From Aureibaculum algae (GTDB lineage: Bacteria > Bacteroidota > Bacteroidia > Flavobacteriales > Flavobacteriaceae), in contig NZ_CP040749.1 in assembly GCF_006065315.1 (NCBI RefSeq), positions 1,116,001 to 1,180,000 on the forward strand: a stretch of DNA of 64,000 nucleotides, written 5' to 3'. Each line of letters starts with the position of its first letter. Position 1 is the first letter of the stretch. The position numbers and the translations under genes were made by a program. The notes beneath the pieces are model-generated. The model did no database searches and was not told the DNA's origin. It worked only from the letters and a program-made list of their open reading frames with translations. This document shows, piece by piece, positions 19,701 to 27,282 of this stretch.

Positions 19701-19823
19701 TCGGTAATTATTGAAGGTAAAAATAATAAAGCGGCAATTTTTAAATCTGGATATCAGATTGATAATGATGCATCTGAATTAGAAATTTCTATAGATGATT
19801 TACCTCCTGAAGGTTTTATGTAA
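16791..19823 (+). CDS. Two receiver-like domains fused to a PEP/pyruvate-binding (PPDK-N, ATP-grasp) domain
   Basis: A 1010-residue cytosolic protein. Residues ~25-160 resemble a degenerate response-regulator receiver (KVLIVCSNYDYY, IDLVITWLDIG). Residues ~170-300 form a second one with AILLVEDS and a likely phospho-Asp in GVISDVNYF. From ~430 comes the PEP-synthase/PPDK N-terminal domain (GDGALGGKGRGLAF; AIRSSSVLEDSHYQPFAGVF near 530-550). No phospho-His swivel motif and no C-terminal TIM barrel are seen, so it is not a PEP synthase. Role unknown; its position between two GDH genes suggests control of, or coupling to, nitrogen metabolism. That is inference. Confidence 0.82.
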   Translation: MPKKTLPDLKTYVFEHFAFEQLMQNRINKVLIVCSNYDYYMLEEDGRIDERIFNEYTALNLRYPPTFLHANSAKKALKILGSDHIDLVITWLDIGSYKAFETSMQLKKFFPNVPIAALSHYSSELRRKILRENTGIIDYVFHWNGNVDIFLAIIKLAEDRLNADKDINEIGVKAILLVEDSLRFYSRYLPVIYKIILKQTRSFMSEGLNEHRAMNLMRGRPKILLATQYEEGLALFEKYKDNLLGVISDVNYFKDGKRDPTAGFQFLKYVRSIERYFPFLIESSDIENEKIALELKGKFLWKHSETIELELKNYITKYFSFGDFEFWDPEQHLVLATVKDLNSFQNALAIVTKESMTYHAIRSEYSKWLRSRALFPLANLFKNVEYADFEDAEEIRTFLIEAIKAYRIYRSRGVISKFNKNKYDKYLGFARIGDGALGGKGRGLAFIDSFLKRNRLFKKFDDVLISIPRTVVLSTEVFDEFMEEHKLFKFAAHCDDENEILDEFVSKPLPGWVMEDIKAFLKVTKHPVAIRSSSVLEDSHYQPFAGVFATYMLPKTKPKQMLEMVSNAVKSVMASAFFQNSKLYLKATSHTVEENRMAVILQEITGTQYDDVFYPNISGVARSINFYPIGNEKPNEGIANIALGLGEIIVGGGQTLRFSPYHPKKIIQLSTPGSAQRETQQYFYALDMNPNSYVASTSQTINKKRITIRQAENHGSLKFVASTYDLQNNMIRPGVMHDGIRVITFDNILKYGTFPLPEILQELLRVGQREMRNPIEIEFAVKLDVPQGKPRQFSFLQIRPIVESNETLSVLPNNFDVADTIIYSESALGNGKYDDICDFVYVKPETFNSASTRQIAKAVELINKKFTEEHKKYILVGPGRWGSSDSWLGIPVIWPQISSAKIIVEAGLNDFRIDPSQGTHFFQNLTSFNVGYLTINPFLNDGFFDVDYLNSQEAVYEDDFLRHIQFDSPLSVIIEGKNNKAAIFKSGYQIDNDASELEISIDDLPPEGFM

Positions 19824-19925
19824 TTTTTTGAGGATTTAATATTATGTCATAACTAATGTAAGTTGAAATTATCAAATTGCATAAATAATTAGTTATAAAT
19901 TGCTGAAAATAGAATTTAATAATTG

Positions 19926-19933
19926 TAATTTTG
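19926..19933 (+). promoter_or_regulatory. Candidate -7 box of the second gdhA
   Basis: TAATTTTG fits TAnnTTTG. A TTG at 19900-19902, 23 bases upstream, could be the -33 element though the spacing is long. The box is followed by TTATGA, as at the first gdhA. Confidence 0.5.
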
Positions 19934-19973
19934 TTATGAGTTTTACGTTTTAAAATAAATAAAATATACAGAC

Positions 19974-21311
19974 ATGAATGTAAAAGAAATCTTAAACAAT
20001 CTAGAAACAAAACACCCCGGAGAAAAAGAATATTTACAGGCGGTGCATGAGGTACTAGAATCTATAGAGAACATTTATAATGAAAATCCACAATACGCGT
20101 CAGCAAAAATTATTGAAAGGCTAGTAGAGCCAGATCGTGTTTTTACTTTCAGAATTTCATGGGTTGATGATAATGGCGAAGTTCAAGTTAATTTAGGTCA
20201 TAGAATTCAATTTAATAACGCTATTGGTCCATATAAAGGAGGTATTCGTTTGCACCCAAGTGTAAACTTAAGTATTCTTAAATTTTTAGGTTTTGAACAA
20301 ATCTTCAAAAATGCATTGACAACGCTTCCAATGGGAGGAGCTAAAGGAGGATCTGACTTTAACCCTAAGGGCAAATCAGATGCTGAAATTATGCGTTTTT
20401 GTCAAGCTTTTATGCTTGAATTATGGAGGGTAATTGGACCGAATACAGATGTGCCTGCTGGTGATATAGGAACTGGTGGCCGTGAAATTGGGTTCATGTA
20501 TGGTATGTACAAAAAATTACAACAAGAAAATACAGGTGTATTTACAGGTAAAGGTTTAAATTGGGGCGGAAGCTTAATTAGACCGGAAGCTACTGGCTTT
20601 GGAGGTACTTATTTTACCAAAGAAATGTTAGATACACAAAATGACAATTTTAAAGGGAAAACAGTTACTCTTTCAGGATTTGGGAATGTAACTTGGGGAG
20701 TTGCTTTAAAAGTTACAGAATTAGGAGGTAAAATAGTTACTATTTCTGGTCCCGATGGTTATGTATACGATGAGAAAGGGTTAGATGCTGACAAAATAGA
20801 TTATTTATTAGCCTTAAGAGCTTCAAATAATGATATCGTTTCTCCATATGTTCAAGAATTTCCTGAAGCTAAATTTTATCCAGGTGAAAAGCCTTGGAGT
20901 GTAAAATGTGATATTGCTATGCCATGTGCAACTCAAAATGAATTGAATGGTGAAGATGCTCAGAAATTAGTGGATAATGGCGTAAAATATGTGTCAGAAG
21001 TTTCTAATATGGGCTGTACACCTGATGCAATTGAGGTATTCCATAAAAACAAAATATTATTTGCACCTGGAAAAGCGGTAAATGCTGGAGGTGTTGCTGT
21101 TTCTGGTTTAGAAATGTCTCAGAATGCTATGAAATTAAATTGGCCAATGGAAGAAGTTGATTCGAAATTACATCAAATAATGACTTCTATTCATACAGCT
21201 TGTATAAAATATGGTACAGAACCTGATGGATATGTAAATTATGTAAAAGGAGCAAATATTGCTGGGTTTATAAAAGTTGCTGATGCCATGATGGATCAAG
21301 GCGTAGTGTAA
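19974..21311 (+). CDS. gdhA: Glutamate dehydrogenase, NAD-type by motif
   Basis: A 445-residue GDH. The substrate domain has GPYKGGIRLHPS and MGGAKGGSDFNPKG (catalytic Lys near 124). The cofactor domain has LSGFGNVTWGVAL and then TISGPDGYVYD (about 256-266), the string found in the NAD-specific clostridial enzyme rather than the SDSSG of NADP enzymes. A catabolic or NAD-linked role is therefore inferred, complementary to the paralogue at 15195. It ends 33 bases before a clear terminator. Confidence 0.94.
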   Translation: MNVKEILNNLETKHPGEKEYLQAVHEVLESIENIYNENPQYASAKIIERLVEPDRVFTFRISWVDDNGEVQVNLGHRIQFNNAIGPYKGGIRLHPSVNLSILKFLGFEQIFKNALTTLPMGGAKGGSDFNPKGKSDAEIMRFCQAFMLELWRVIGPNTDVPAGDIGTGGREIGFMYGMYKKLQQENTGVFTGKGLNWGGSLIRPEATGFGGTYFTKEMLDTQNDNFKGKTVTLSGFGNVTWGVALKVTELGGKIVTISGPDGYVYDEKGLDADKIDYLLALRASNNDIVSPYVQEFPEAKFYPGEKPWSVKCDIAMPCATQNELNGEDAQKLVDNGVKYVSEVSNMGCTPDAIEVFHKNKILFAPGKAVNAGGVAVSGLEMSQNAMKLNWPMEEVDSKLHQIMTSIHTACIKYGTEPDGYVNYVKGANIAGFIKVADAMMDQGVV

Positions 21312-21343
21312 GAGATATAAACTTAGAATTTTAAATAAAAGAT

Positions 21344-21373
21344 AAAAAAACTCGCCCATAGGCGAGTTTTTTT
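21344..21373 (+). terminator. Rho-independent terminator after the second gdhA
   Basis: CTCGCC-CATA-GGCGAG stem-loop (21351-21366) flanked by seven A and followed by seven T. It is well formed and about 40 bases past the gdhA stop. The A-run makes it potentially bidirectional. Confidence 0.9.
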
Positions 21374-21424
21374 ATTACAACACTTAAGAAAGGGCGGGGT
21401 TCGCTTTTTTCATTATTTTTGAAT

Positions 21425-22516
21425 ATGTCTTTATTACCTCCTTACCGTAAGATAATTCATGTTGATATGGATGCATTTTATGCTTCTGTAGAGCAAATGG
21501 ATAATCCTGAGTTACAAGGAATACCTTTGGCTGTTGGTGGAGGTGGAGAAAGAGGCGTTGTTGCAGCGGCTAGTTATGAGGCTCGTAAATTTGGTGTGCG
21601 TTCAGCAATGAGTGGTGTGTTGGCACGAAAAAATTGTCCACATTTAACATTTGTAAAGCCTCGTTTTACACGATACAAAGAGATTTCTACTCAAATTAGA
21701 GCTATCTTCAATCAATATACAGATTTGGTAGAGCCATTATCCTTGGATGAGGCCTATTTGGATGTGACAAAGAATAAAAAGAACTTTCCTTCGGCAACAA
21801 TTTTAGCTCAAGAAATTAGACAACAAATTTACAATGAAGTAGGTTTGCATGCTTCGGCAGGCATCTCTATTAATAAGTTTGTGGCAAAAATTGCCTCAGA
21901 TGTAAATAAGCCAAACGGGCAAAAAACGGTTCCTCCTGAAGAAGTACTTGCATTTTTAGAAGCTTTAGATATTAAGAAATTTTATGGGGTTGGTAAAGTC
22001 ACAGCATCAAAAATGTACAACTTAGGTATATTTACGGGGAAGGACTTAAAAGAAAAGTCATCTGAATTTTTGACGGAGCATTTTAAAAAATCAGGGAAAC
22101 ACTATTTTGATATTGTTAGAGGAATTCACCTTGGAGAAGTTAAACCTGACCGAACTAGAAAATCTGTTGCGGCAGAACATACTTTTAATACCAATTTGAC
22201 TTCAGAAATTTATATGCTCGAGAAATTGGAAATAATAGCTGAAGAATTATCAGGTAGACTTTTAAAACCAAATATTTCAGGAAAAACCATTACCTTAAAA
22301 ATTAAGTATAGCGACTTTACAATACAAACTAGAAGTAAAACATTACCTTATTTTGTAAAAGATAAGAGTGTTTTATTAGAACAGGCTAAAGATTTATTAT
22401 ACCAAGAAGAAATGCATGAATCTGTAAGGTTGTTGGGTATTTCGTTGTCTAATTTAAATACAAATACAATTGAAAAGGAAGAACCTGTAGAGTTTCAGTT
22501 AAAACTAGAGTTTTAA
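21425..22516 (+). CDS. dinB: DNA polymerase IV (Y-family)
   Basis: A 363-residue translesion polymerase. The catalytic motifs are HVDMDAFYASVEQ (about 12-24) and LSLDEAYLDVT (about 104-114). The YEARKFGVRSAM segment, the HASAGISINKFVAKIASDVNKPNG palm region and a C-terminal little-finger domain follow. I use the ATG at 21425, not a TTG two codons earlier. A TATTTTTG string ends only 3 bases before this ATG, so the mRNA might be nearly leaderless. The C-terminus lacks an obvious QL.LF-type clamp motif, though QLKLEF at the very end is close to one. Confidence 0.95.
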   Translation: MSLLPPYRKIIHVDMDAFYASVEQMDNPELQGIPLAVGGGGERGVVAAASYEARKFGVRSAMSGVLARKNCPHLTFVKPRFTRYKEISTQIRAIFNQYTDLVEPLSLDEAYLDVTKNKKNFPSATILAQEIRQQIYNEVGLHASAGISINKFVAKIASDVNKPNGQKTVPPEEVLAFLEALDIKKFYGVGKVTASKMYNLGIFTGKDLKEKSSEFLTEHFKKSGKHYFDIVRGIHLGEVKPDRTRKSVAAEHTFNTNLTSEIYMLEKLEIIAEELSGRLLKPNISGKTITLKIKYSDFTIQTRSKTLPYFVKDKSVLLEQAKDLLYQEEMHESVRLLGISLSNLNTNTIEKEEPVEFQLKLEF

Positions 22517-22572
22517 AATCTTAAATTGGAATAATTTTTGTATATTCATAGCTGTCAGTAAATTATAAAATA

Positions 22573-22986
22573 ATGAAAAATTTTATTTACGTTTTTGGGA
22601 TACTTGGTTTTCTAATTGTGGGTTGTGGTACGCAACAAACAACTACTTCAAATGAAGACAAAGAAGAACCTGTAAGAATTGCAAATGATAGTTTGGAGTA
22701 TGAAATTACTATTATTGATCCAGGATTTACAAGTTATTTGATTTCTGCAAAACCAGAAAGTTACTATAGTCTAAGTACTTTAGAATCAAAAAATAGAGTT
22801 TATGTTATGGAGTGGAATAGTAGGTTTAGGAGCCCAACTAGATATAATTCTAATATATACGAAAATGAAATTGACTACCAACCCAATATAGATTATGGAA
22901 TGGAAGTCAATTACAAGCTTTATCAGTATTTTCAGTTTGCACAGAAAAAATACAATATGCGTTTAAGTTCTTTTCGGATTGATTAA
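22573..22986 (+). CDS. DUF6146-like lipoprotein
   Basis: A 137-residue lipoprotein (signal helix then GCGTQ; Cys near residue 18). The mature part has the conserved pattern YEITIIDPGFTSYL, KNRVYVMEWN, RYN.N.YE and IDYGMEVNYKLYQYFQF, which I recall as DUF6146 of Bacteroidota. No function is known. It ends convergently with pckA, the two stop codons sharing TTAA at 22983-22986. Confidence 0.8.
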   Translation: MKNFIYVFGILGFLIVGCGTQQTTTSNEDKEEPVRIANDSLEYEITIIDPGFTSYLISAKPESYYSLSTLESKNRVYVMEWNSRFRSPTRYNSNIYENEIDYQPNIDYGMEVNYKLYQYFQFAQKKYNMRLSSFRID

Positions 22987-24599
22987 AAAGCGAAACGTTG
23001 TGGGCCACCACGTCTTATTTCTTCGTTGGCAATAGCTTCAAATTTGTCAAAATTTTCTCTAAAAGCATTTGATAATTTAAAGGCCATTTTATAATACGCA
23101 TCATCATCGTTCCAAGTAGTTCGAGGGCTTAAAACATCTGTGGGTACACCGGGGCAACTTCTAGGCTGAGCTACACCAAATACAGAGTGAATATGGTAAT
23201 CTTTATAATTGTAAGGTCCTAAATCACCGTTTAATGCGGCATTGATCATTGCTCTTGTGTATTTTAATTTCATTCGGGTACCAACTCCATAAGGGCCACC
23301 AGTCCATCCCGTATTTACCAACCAAACATTTACATTTGAATCTTTCATTTTTTTACTTAACATTTCTGCATATTTAGCAGGGTGCAATGGCATAAAAGGA
23401 GCACCAAAACAGGCAGAAAAAGAAGGAACAGGTTCTGTAACTCCAGCTTCGGTTCCTGCAACTTTTGCAGTATAGCCTGATATAAAATGATATGCAGCTT
23501 GGTTTGGCAGTAAACGTGAAATAGGAGGTAATACTCCAAAAGCATCAGCCGTTAGAAAGAATATGTTTTTGGGGTTACCCGCTAAAGAAGGCGTTTTTAT
23601 ATTTTTTATGTGATTGATAGGGTAGCTAACTCTGGTGTTTTGTGTAATTGAAGTATTTTCAAAATCAACTTCATTAGTACCAGTTTTGCATACCACGTTT
23701 TCTAATATTGCTCCAGACTTAATTGCTTTGAAAATATCGGGTTCATTTTCTTCAGAAAGATTTATCACCTTAGCATAGCAACCGCCTTCAAAATTAAAAA
23801 TGGTGTTGTCTTTTGTCCAACCATGTTCATCATCGCCAATTAATTTACGATTAGGATCTGCGGACAATGTTGTTTTACCCGTGCCTGATAATCCGAAGAA
23901 AATTGCTGTTTCTCCATTTTCACCAACATTTGATGAACAATGCATTGGTAATGTTTCTTTTTCAACAGGAAGAATAAAATTTAAAGCAGAAAAAATTCCC
24001 TTCTTTATTTCACCGGTATAACCTGTGCCTCCAATGAGAATAACTTTTCTTTTAAAATTTAATATGGCAAAATTATGCTGGCGTGTACCATCTTCCTTAG
24101 CAACAGCCATAAAACTAGGGGCTTGTAATATGAGCCATTCGGGTTGGAACAATTCCAATTCACTTTCTGTAGGTCTTAAAAACATGTTATAAGCAAATAA
24201 GTTAGACCAAGGAAGTTCAGTTATTATTCTAATGTTCATTCTATATCTGTCGTCAGCACAAGCATAGGCATCACGAGCATAGAGTTCTTTTCCTGATAAG
24301 TGCTCAATTACTTTATCATAAAGGCGGTCAAATTTTTCAGCTTCAAAAGGTAGATTTATGTTACCCCACCAAACTTTATCTTCAGAAATCTCATCTTTTA
24401 CGATAAATCGATCTTGAGGAGACCTTCCTGTAAACTCACCTGTATTTACTATTAATGCTCCGGAATCGGCAATTATACCCAAACCTTTATCAACACATAT
24501 TTTTGTGAGCTCTTCTGGTGATGAGTTCCAATGTACGTTGGCATTTTTTATACCGTATTTTTTTAATACTGTATTTACTGATTTTGTAGAATCTTTCAT
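22983..24599 (-). CDS. pckA: Phosphoenolpyruvate carboxykinase (ATP)
   Basis: A 538-residue enzyme converting oxaloacetate + ATP to PEP + CO2, the entry step of gluconeogenesis (or the CO2-fixing reverse in some Bacteroidota). Seen are GRSPQDRFIV, the P-loop GLSGTGKTTLSADPNR (near residue 235), the metal-binding GDDEHGW and TAKVAGTEAGVTEP, and GGPYGVGTRMKL. The length is normal. A perfect 22-base palindrome lies 42 bases upstream of its start, overlapping the expected promoter, so it is probably under LacI-type control. Confidence 0.97.
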   Translation of the reverse strand: MKDSTKSVNTVLKKYGIKNANVHWNSSPEELTKICVDKGLGIIADSGALIVNTGEFTGRSPQDRFIVKDEISEDKVWWGNINLPFEAEKFDRLYDKVIEHLSGKELYARDAYACADDRYRMNIRIITELPWSNLFAYNMFLRPTESELELFQPEWLILQAPSFMAVAKEDGTRQHNFAILNFKRKVILIGGTGYTGEIKKGIFSALNFILPVEKETLPMHCSSNVGENGETAIFFGLSGTGKTTLSADPNRKLIGDDEHGWTKDNTIFNFEGGCYAKVINLSEENEPDIFKAIKSGAILENVVCKTGTNEVDFENTSITQNTRVSYPINHIKNIKTPSLAGNPKNIFFLTADAFGVLPPISRLLPNQAAYHFISGYTAKVAGTEAGVTEPVPSFSACFGAPFMPLHPAKYAEMLSKKMKDSNVNVWLVNTGWTGGPYGVGTRMKLKYTRAMINAALNGDLGPYNYKDYHIHSVFGVAQPRSCPGVPTDVLSPRTTWNDDDAYYKMAFKLSNAFRENFDKFEAIANEEIRRGGPQRFAF

Positions 24600-24620
24600 A
24601 TTATAAGTTAGTTTGAACTA

Positions 24621-24628
24621 CAAAATTA
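24621..24628 (-). promoter_or_regulatory. Candidate -7 box of pckA
   Basis: TAATTTTG on the minus strand fits TAnnTTTG and lies 21 bases upstream of the pckA ATG. The -33 region falls inside the palindrome at 24642-24663. Confidence 0.55.
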
Positions 24629-24641
24629 AGCAATATTACTT

Positions 24642-24663
24642 TTTACGAAAACGTTTTCGTAAA
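24642..24663. promoter_or_regulatory. Perfect 22-bp palindromic operator upstream of pckA
   Basis: The core is ACGAAAACGTTTTCGT, extended by TTT and AAA on the two sides, a perfect dyad of 11 bp per arm centred on CG. An AACGTT centre with A/T-rich flanks is the classical LacI/PurR/CcpA operator style. It sits at about -30 to -45 relative to the predicted pckA start site, between pckA and the end of the DUF423 gene. No LacI-type regulator gene is in the window. Confidence 0.75.
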
Positions 24664-24667
24664 TTTT

Positions 24668-25036
24668 TTATTTCTTAAGAAAGTTGAAAAACATTATGAG
24701 CCATCCTATAATAAATAATAAACCACCTAATGGAGTGATAAACCAAATAAGTTTAGGGTCAATACCACCCGCTGTTATAGCATAAATAGAGCCAGAGAAT
24801 AATAAAATACCTAGGAAAAAGAGCCAACTTATTGTTTGTCTACCTTTAGAACTGAAGCCAGAATAGGTGTTAACGAAAAGAAGTGCAAAAACGTGATACA
24901 TTTGATAGCGTACTCCAGTTTCATAACTCAGCAAGGCATCAGCTCCTAATTTTTCTTTTAGAGCGTGTGCACCAAAGGCACCTAGTACAATGGCAAGCAT
25001 ACCTAAAATGGCAGTAATTGATAAGTTTTTTTTCAT
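24668..25036 (-). CDS. DUF423 family small membrane protein
   Basis: A 122-residue protein with four membrane helices. The DUF423 signature appears as LGAFGAHALKEKLGADALLSYETGVRYQMYHVFALL (about 16-53), then PLGGLLFIIGWL. Members (YgdD in E. coli, TMEM256 in animals) are inner-membrane proteins of unknown function. It precedes pckA on the same strand; the operator palindrome lies in the gap. Confidence 0.92.
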   Translation of the reverse strand: MKKNLSITAILGMLAIVLGAFGAHALKEKLGADALLSYETGVRYQMYHVFALLFVNTYSGFSSKGRQTISWLFFLGILLFSGSIYAITAGGIDPKLIWFITPLGGLLFIIGWLIMFFNFLKK

Positions 25037-25141
25037 TTTAAAAGGATTATTCTATCACAAAAGTAGTACATATTTGTAACATCATACCTGCGATTGCTCT
25101 TAACGTTTTTTACTATTTTTATTCGAGAAAATGATAAGCAC

Positions 25142-25149
25142 TATTTTTG
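25142..25149 (+). promoter_or_regulatory. Candidate -7 box of the saccharopine dehydrogenase-like gene
   Basis: TATTTTTG fits TAnnTTTG, giving a leader of roughly 45 bases to the ATG at 25198. No obvious -33 TTG. Confidence 0.35.
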
Positions 25150-25197
25150 ATTATGGTCAGTAATTTTTATACATTCGTGAATCAATTTTTTTAATCT

Positions 25198-26568
25198 ATG
25201 CGTAACATTCTTATTATTGGTGCAGGTCGTTCATCTGCTTCACTTATCAATTATTTATTGGAAAAATCTGTATCTGAAAAATTACAGATTACCATAGCAG
25301 ATATTTCTATTGATTTAGCAGAATCTATCATAAAAAATCATGAAAATGCGAAAGCAATGGTACTCGATATTTTCGATGAAAAATCGCGAGTTTCAGCTAT
25401 TAAAAATGCAGACATCGTAGTTTCAATGTTACCCGCAAGATTTCATATTGAGGTAGCTAAAGATTGTATTACGTATAAAAAGAATATGGTTACTGCTTCT
25501 TATGTCTCTGACGAAATGAAAGCCTTAGATGCAGAGGTTAAAGCACAAGGATTGGTTTTTATGAATGAGATAGGTTTGGATCCAGGAGTTGATCACATGA
25601 GTGCCATGAAAGTTATTGATAGGATTAGAGAAAACGACGCTAAAATGTTGTTGTTTGAGTCATTTACTGGTGGTTTAGTAGCTCCAGAGAGTGATACTAA
25701 TTTGTGGAATTACAAATTTACATGGAATCCTAGAAATGTTGTTTTAGCTGGACAAGGCGGAGCTGCAAAATTTATACAAGAAGGTACTTATAAATACATA
25801 CCATATCATAAATTATTTAGGAGAACAGAAATATTGAATCTGCCAAATGTTGGAAAGTTTGAAGCCTATGCCAACAGAGATTCCTTGAAATATATTAAGA
25901 CCTATGGATTAGAGAATATACTTACAATGTATAGAGGAACCATTAGACGTGTAGGTTTTTCCAGAGCTTGGAATTTGTTTGTGCAGTTGGGTATGACAGA
26001 TGATAGTTATACACTAGAAGGTTCAGAGCATATGAGTTATCGCGAGTTTACGAACTCGTTTTTAGGTTATAATCCTCATGATTCTGTGGAGTTAAAATTA
26101 CGGTCTTATTTAAAAATTGATCAAGATGATATTATGTGGGAGAAATTATTAGAGTTAAATATTTTTGATCATACTAAAAAAGTAGGGTTAAAAAATGCGA
26201 CGCCCGCACAAGTATTGCAGAAAATTCTAATGGACAGTTGGACTTTGAAAAAGGAGGACAAAGACATGATTGTAATGCAACATAAATTTGGTTATGAATA
26301 TCAAAATGAAAAACGTCAAATTGAATCGACTATGGTTGTTCTTGGTGAAGATCAAACCTATACTGCGATGGCAAAAACGGTTGGCTTACCTGTTGCTATA
26401 GCTACTTTATTAATTTTGAATAAAAAGATTACGACACCAGGTGTTCAAATTCCAATAACCAAAGAAGTATATGATCCAATATTAAAGGAATTAGAAGGTC
26501 ATGGAATTGTATTTAACGAAATTAAGACACCCTATTTAGGTTATAACCCAGATATCGTTATTGGCTAA
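25198..26568 (+). CDS. Saccharopine dehydrogenase family protein
   Basis: A 456-residue oxidoreductase. The N-terminal Rossmann fold begins ILIIGAGRSSASLINYLL (residues 3-20). The saccharopine-dehydrogenase middle segment follows (NEIGLDPGVDHMSAMKVID near 121-139), then the C-terminal catalytic domain (MYRGTIRRVGFSRAWNLFVQLGM). Members act on saccharopine in lysine catabolism or on related substrates; which reaction this one performs cannot be told. It ends with its stop codon directly abutting that of trmN6 (convergent, no gap). Confidence 0.88.
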   Translation: MRNILIIGAGRSSASLINYLLEKSVSEKLQITIADISIDLAESIIKNHENAKAMVLDIFDEKSRVSAIKNADIVVSMLPARFHIEVAKDCITYKKNMVTASYVSDEMKALDAEVKAQGLVFMNEIGLDPGVDHMSAMKVIDRIRENDAKMLLFESFTGGLVAPESDTNLWNYKFTWNPRNVVLAGQGGAAKFIQEGTYKYIPYHKLFRRTEILNLPNVGKFEAYANRDSLKYIKTYGLENILTMYRGTIRRVGFSRAWNLFVQLGMTDDSYTLEGSEHMSYREFTNSFLGYNPHDSVELKLRSYLKIDQDDIMWEKLLELNIFDHTKKVGLKNATPAQVLQKILMDSWTLKKEDKDMIVMQHKFGYEYQNEKRQIESTMVVLGEDQTYTAMAKTVGLPVAIATLLILNKKITTPGVQIPITKEVYDPILKELEGHGIVFNEIKTPYLGYNPDIVIG

Positions 26569-27282
26569 TTACATTTTTAAATAAAAGTCCTTTACCAATT
26601 CAATATAAGTGTCCGTGTATTGATGCCTAGTCGTTTCAATTACCAGATCTTCAATAATTACTTCATTTTCTGTAAATGAAAATTCTAATAAACTTCTTTT
26701 AATATCAGAAGTAGGTGTGCCTTTTACGTTACAGATAGTGTTGACGAAAAGGTTGTGTTCTTTTGCTAAGTTTATAAAATTTTCTTCTTCTTTAAAGGGT
26801 ATAATAACCGTAAAAATACCATGACTACTTAAGAGTTTAGATACCGATTTAAGAAGTATATCAAAAGGTAATGAATCTGTGAAACGAGCTGTATTTCTAG
26901 CATTATCATCACTTTGAAAAGCATCGTTATAAAATGGGGGATTTGAAATTATCAAATCATAGTGATCATCAATCTCATTTGTAAATTCTTCCAAAGAAGC
27001 ATGATAGCAAAATAATCGATCACCCCATGATGAGTTTTCAAAATTTTCAACGGCTTGTTCAAAAGCATTGTCGTCAATTTCTATGGCATCAATAATTTCG
27101 GCATCACTACGTTGAGCCAATTGTAAGGCAATAACACCAGTTCCTGTTCCAATGTCTAATATTGATTCAGGATTGTGCTTTATAGAAGACCAAGCACCTA
27201 ATAATACACCATCAGTGCCAATTTTCATTGCACATTGGTCTTGATTGACGGTGAATTGTTTGAATGAAAAGTGTTTATTCAT
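26569..27282 (-). CDS. tRNA1(Val) A37 N6-methyltransferase family protein
   Basis: A 237-residue SAM-dependent methyltransferase of the TrmN6 (COG4123) type. Seen are MKIGTDGVLLGAW (about 19-31), the SAM motif ILDIGTGTGVIALQLAQR (about 41-58), the acidic AIEIDDNA and the N6-adenine motif NPPFYN (about 115-120). TrmN6 methylates A37 of tRNA(Val). Its first codons overlap the end of rimM by 8 bases, so the two are translationally coupled in a translation-related operon. Substrate by family. Confidence 0.88.
   Translation of the reverse strand: MNKHFSFKQFTVNQDQCAMKIGTDGVLLGAWSSIKHNPESILDIGTGTGVIALQLAQRSDAEIIDAIEIDDNAFEQAVENFENSSWGDRLFCYHASLEEFTNEIDDHYDLIISNPPFYNDAFQSDDNARNTARFTDSLPFDILLKSVSKLLSSHGIFTVIIPFKEEENFINLAKEHNLFVNTICNVKGTPTSDIKRSLLEFSFTENEVIIEDLVIETTRHQYTDTYIELVKDFYLKM

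Noticed and set aside
15195..21311. Recent tandem duplication of gdhA
   Set aside because: The two proteins differ throughout, including at the cofactor site, and are separated by a 3-kb gene; an old paralogous pair is more likely.
21419..21424. TTG start for dinB
   Set aside because: An ATG two codons later fits the family start and makes TTG unnecessary.
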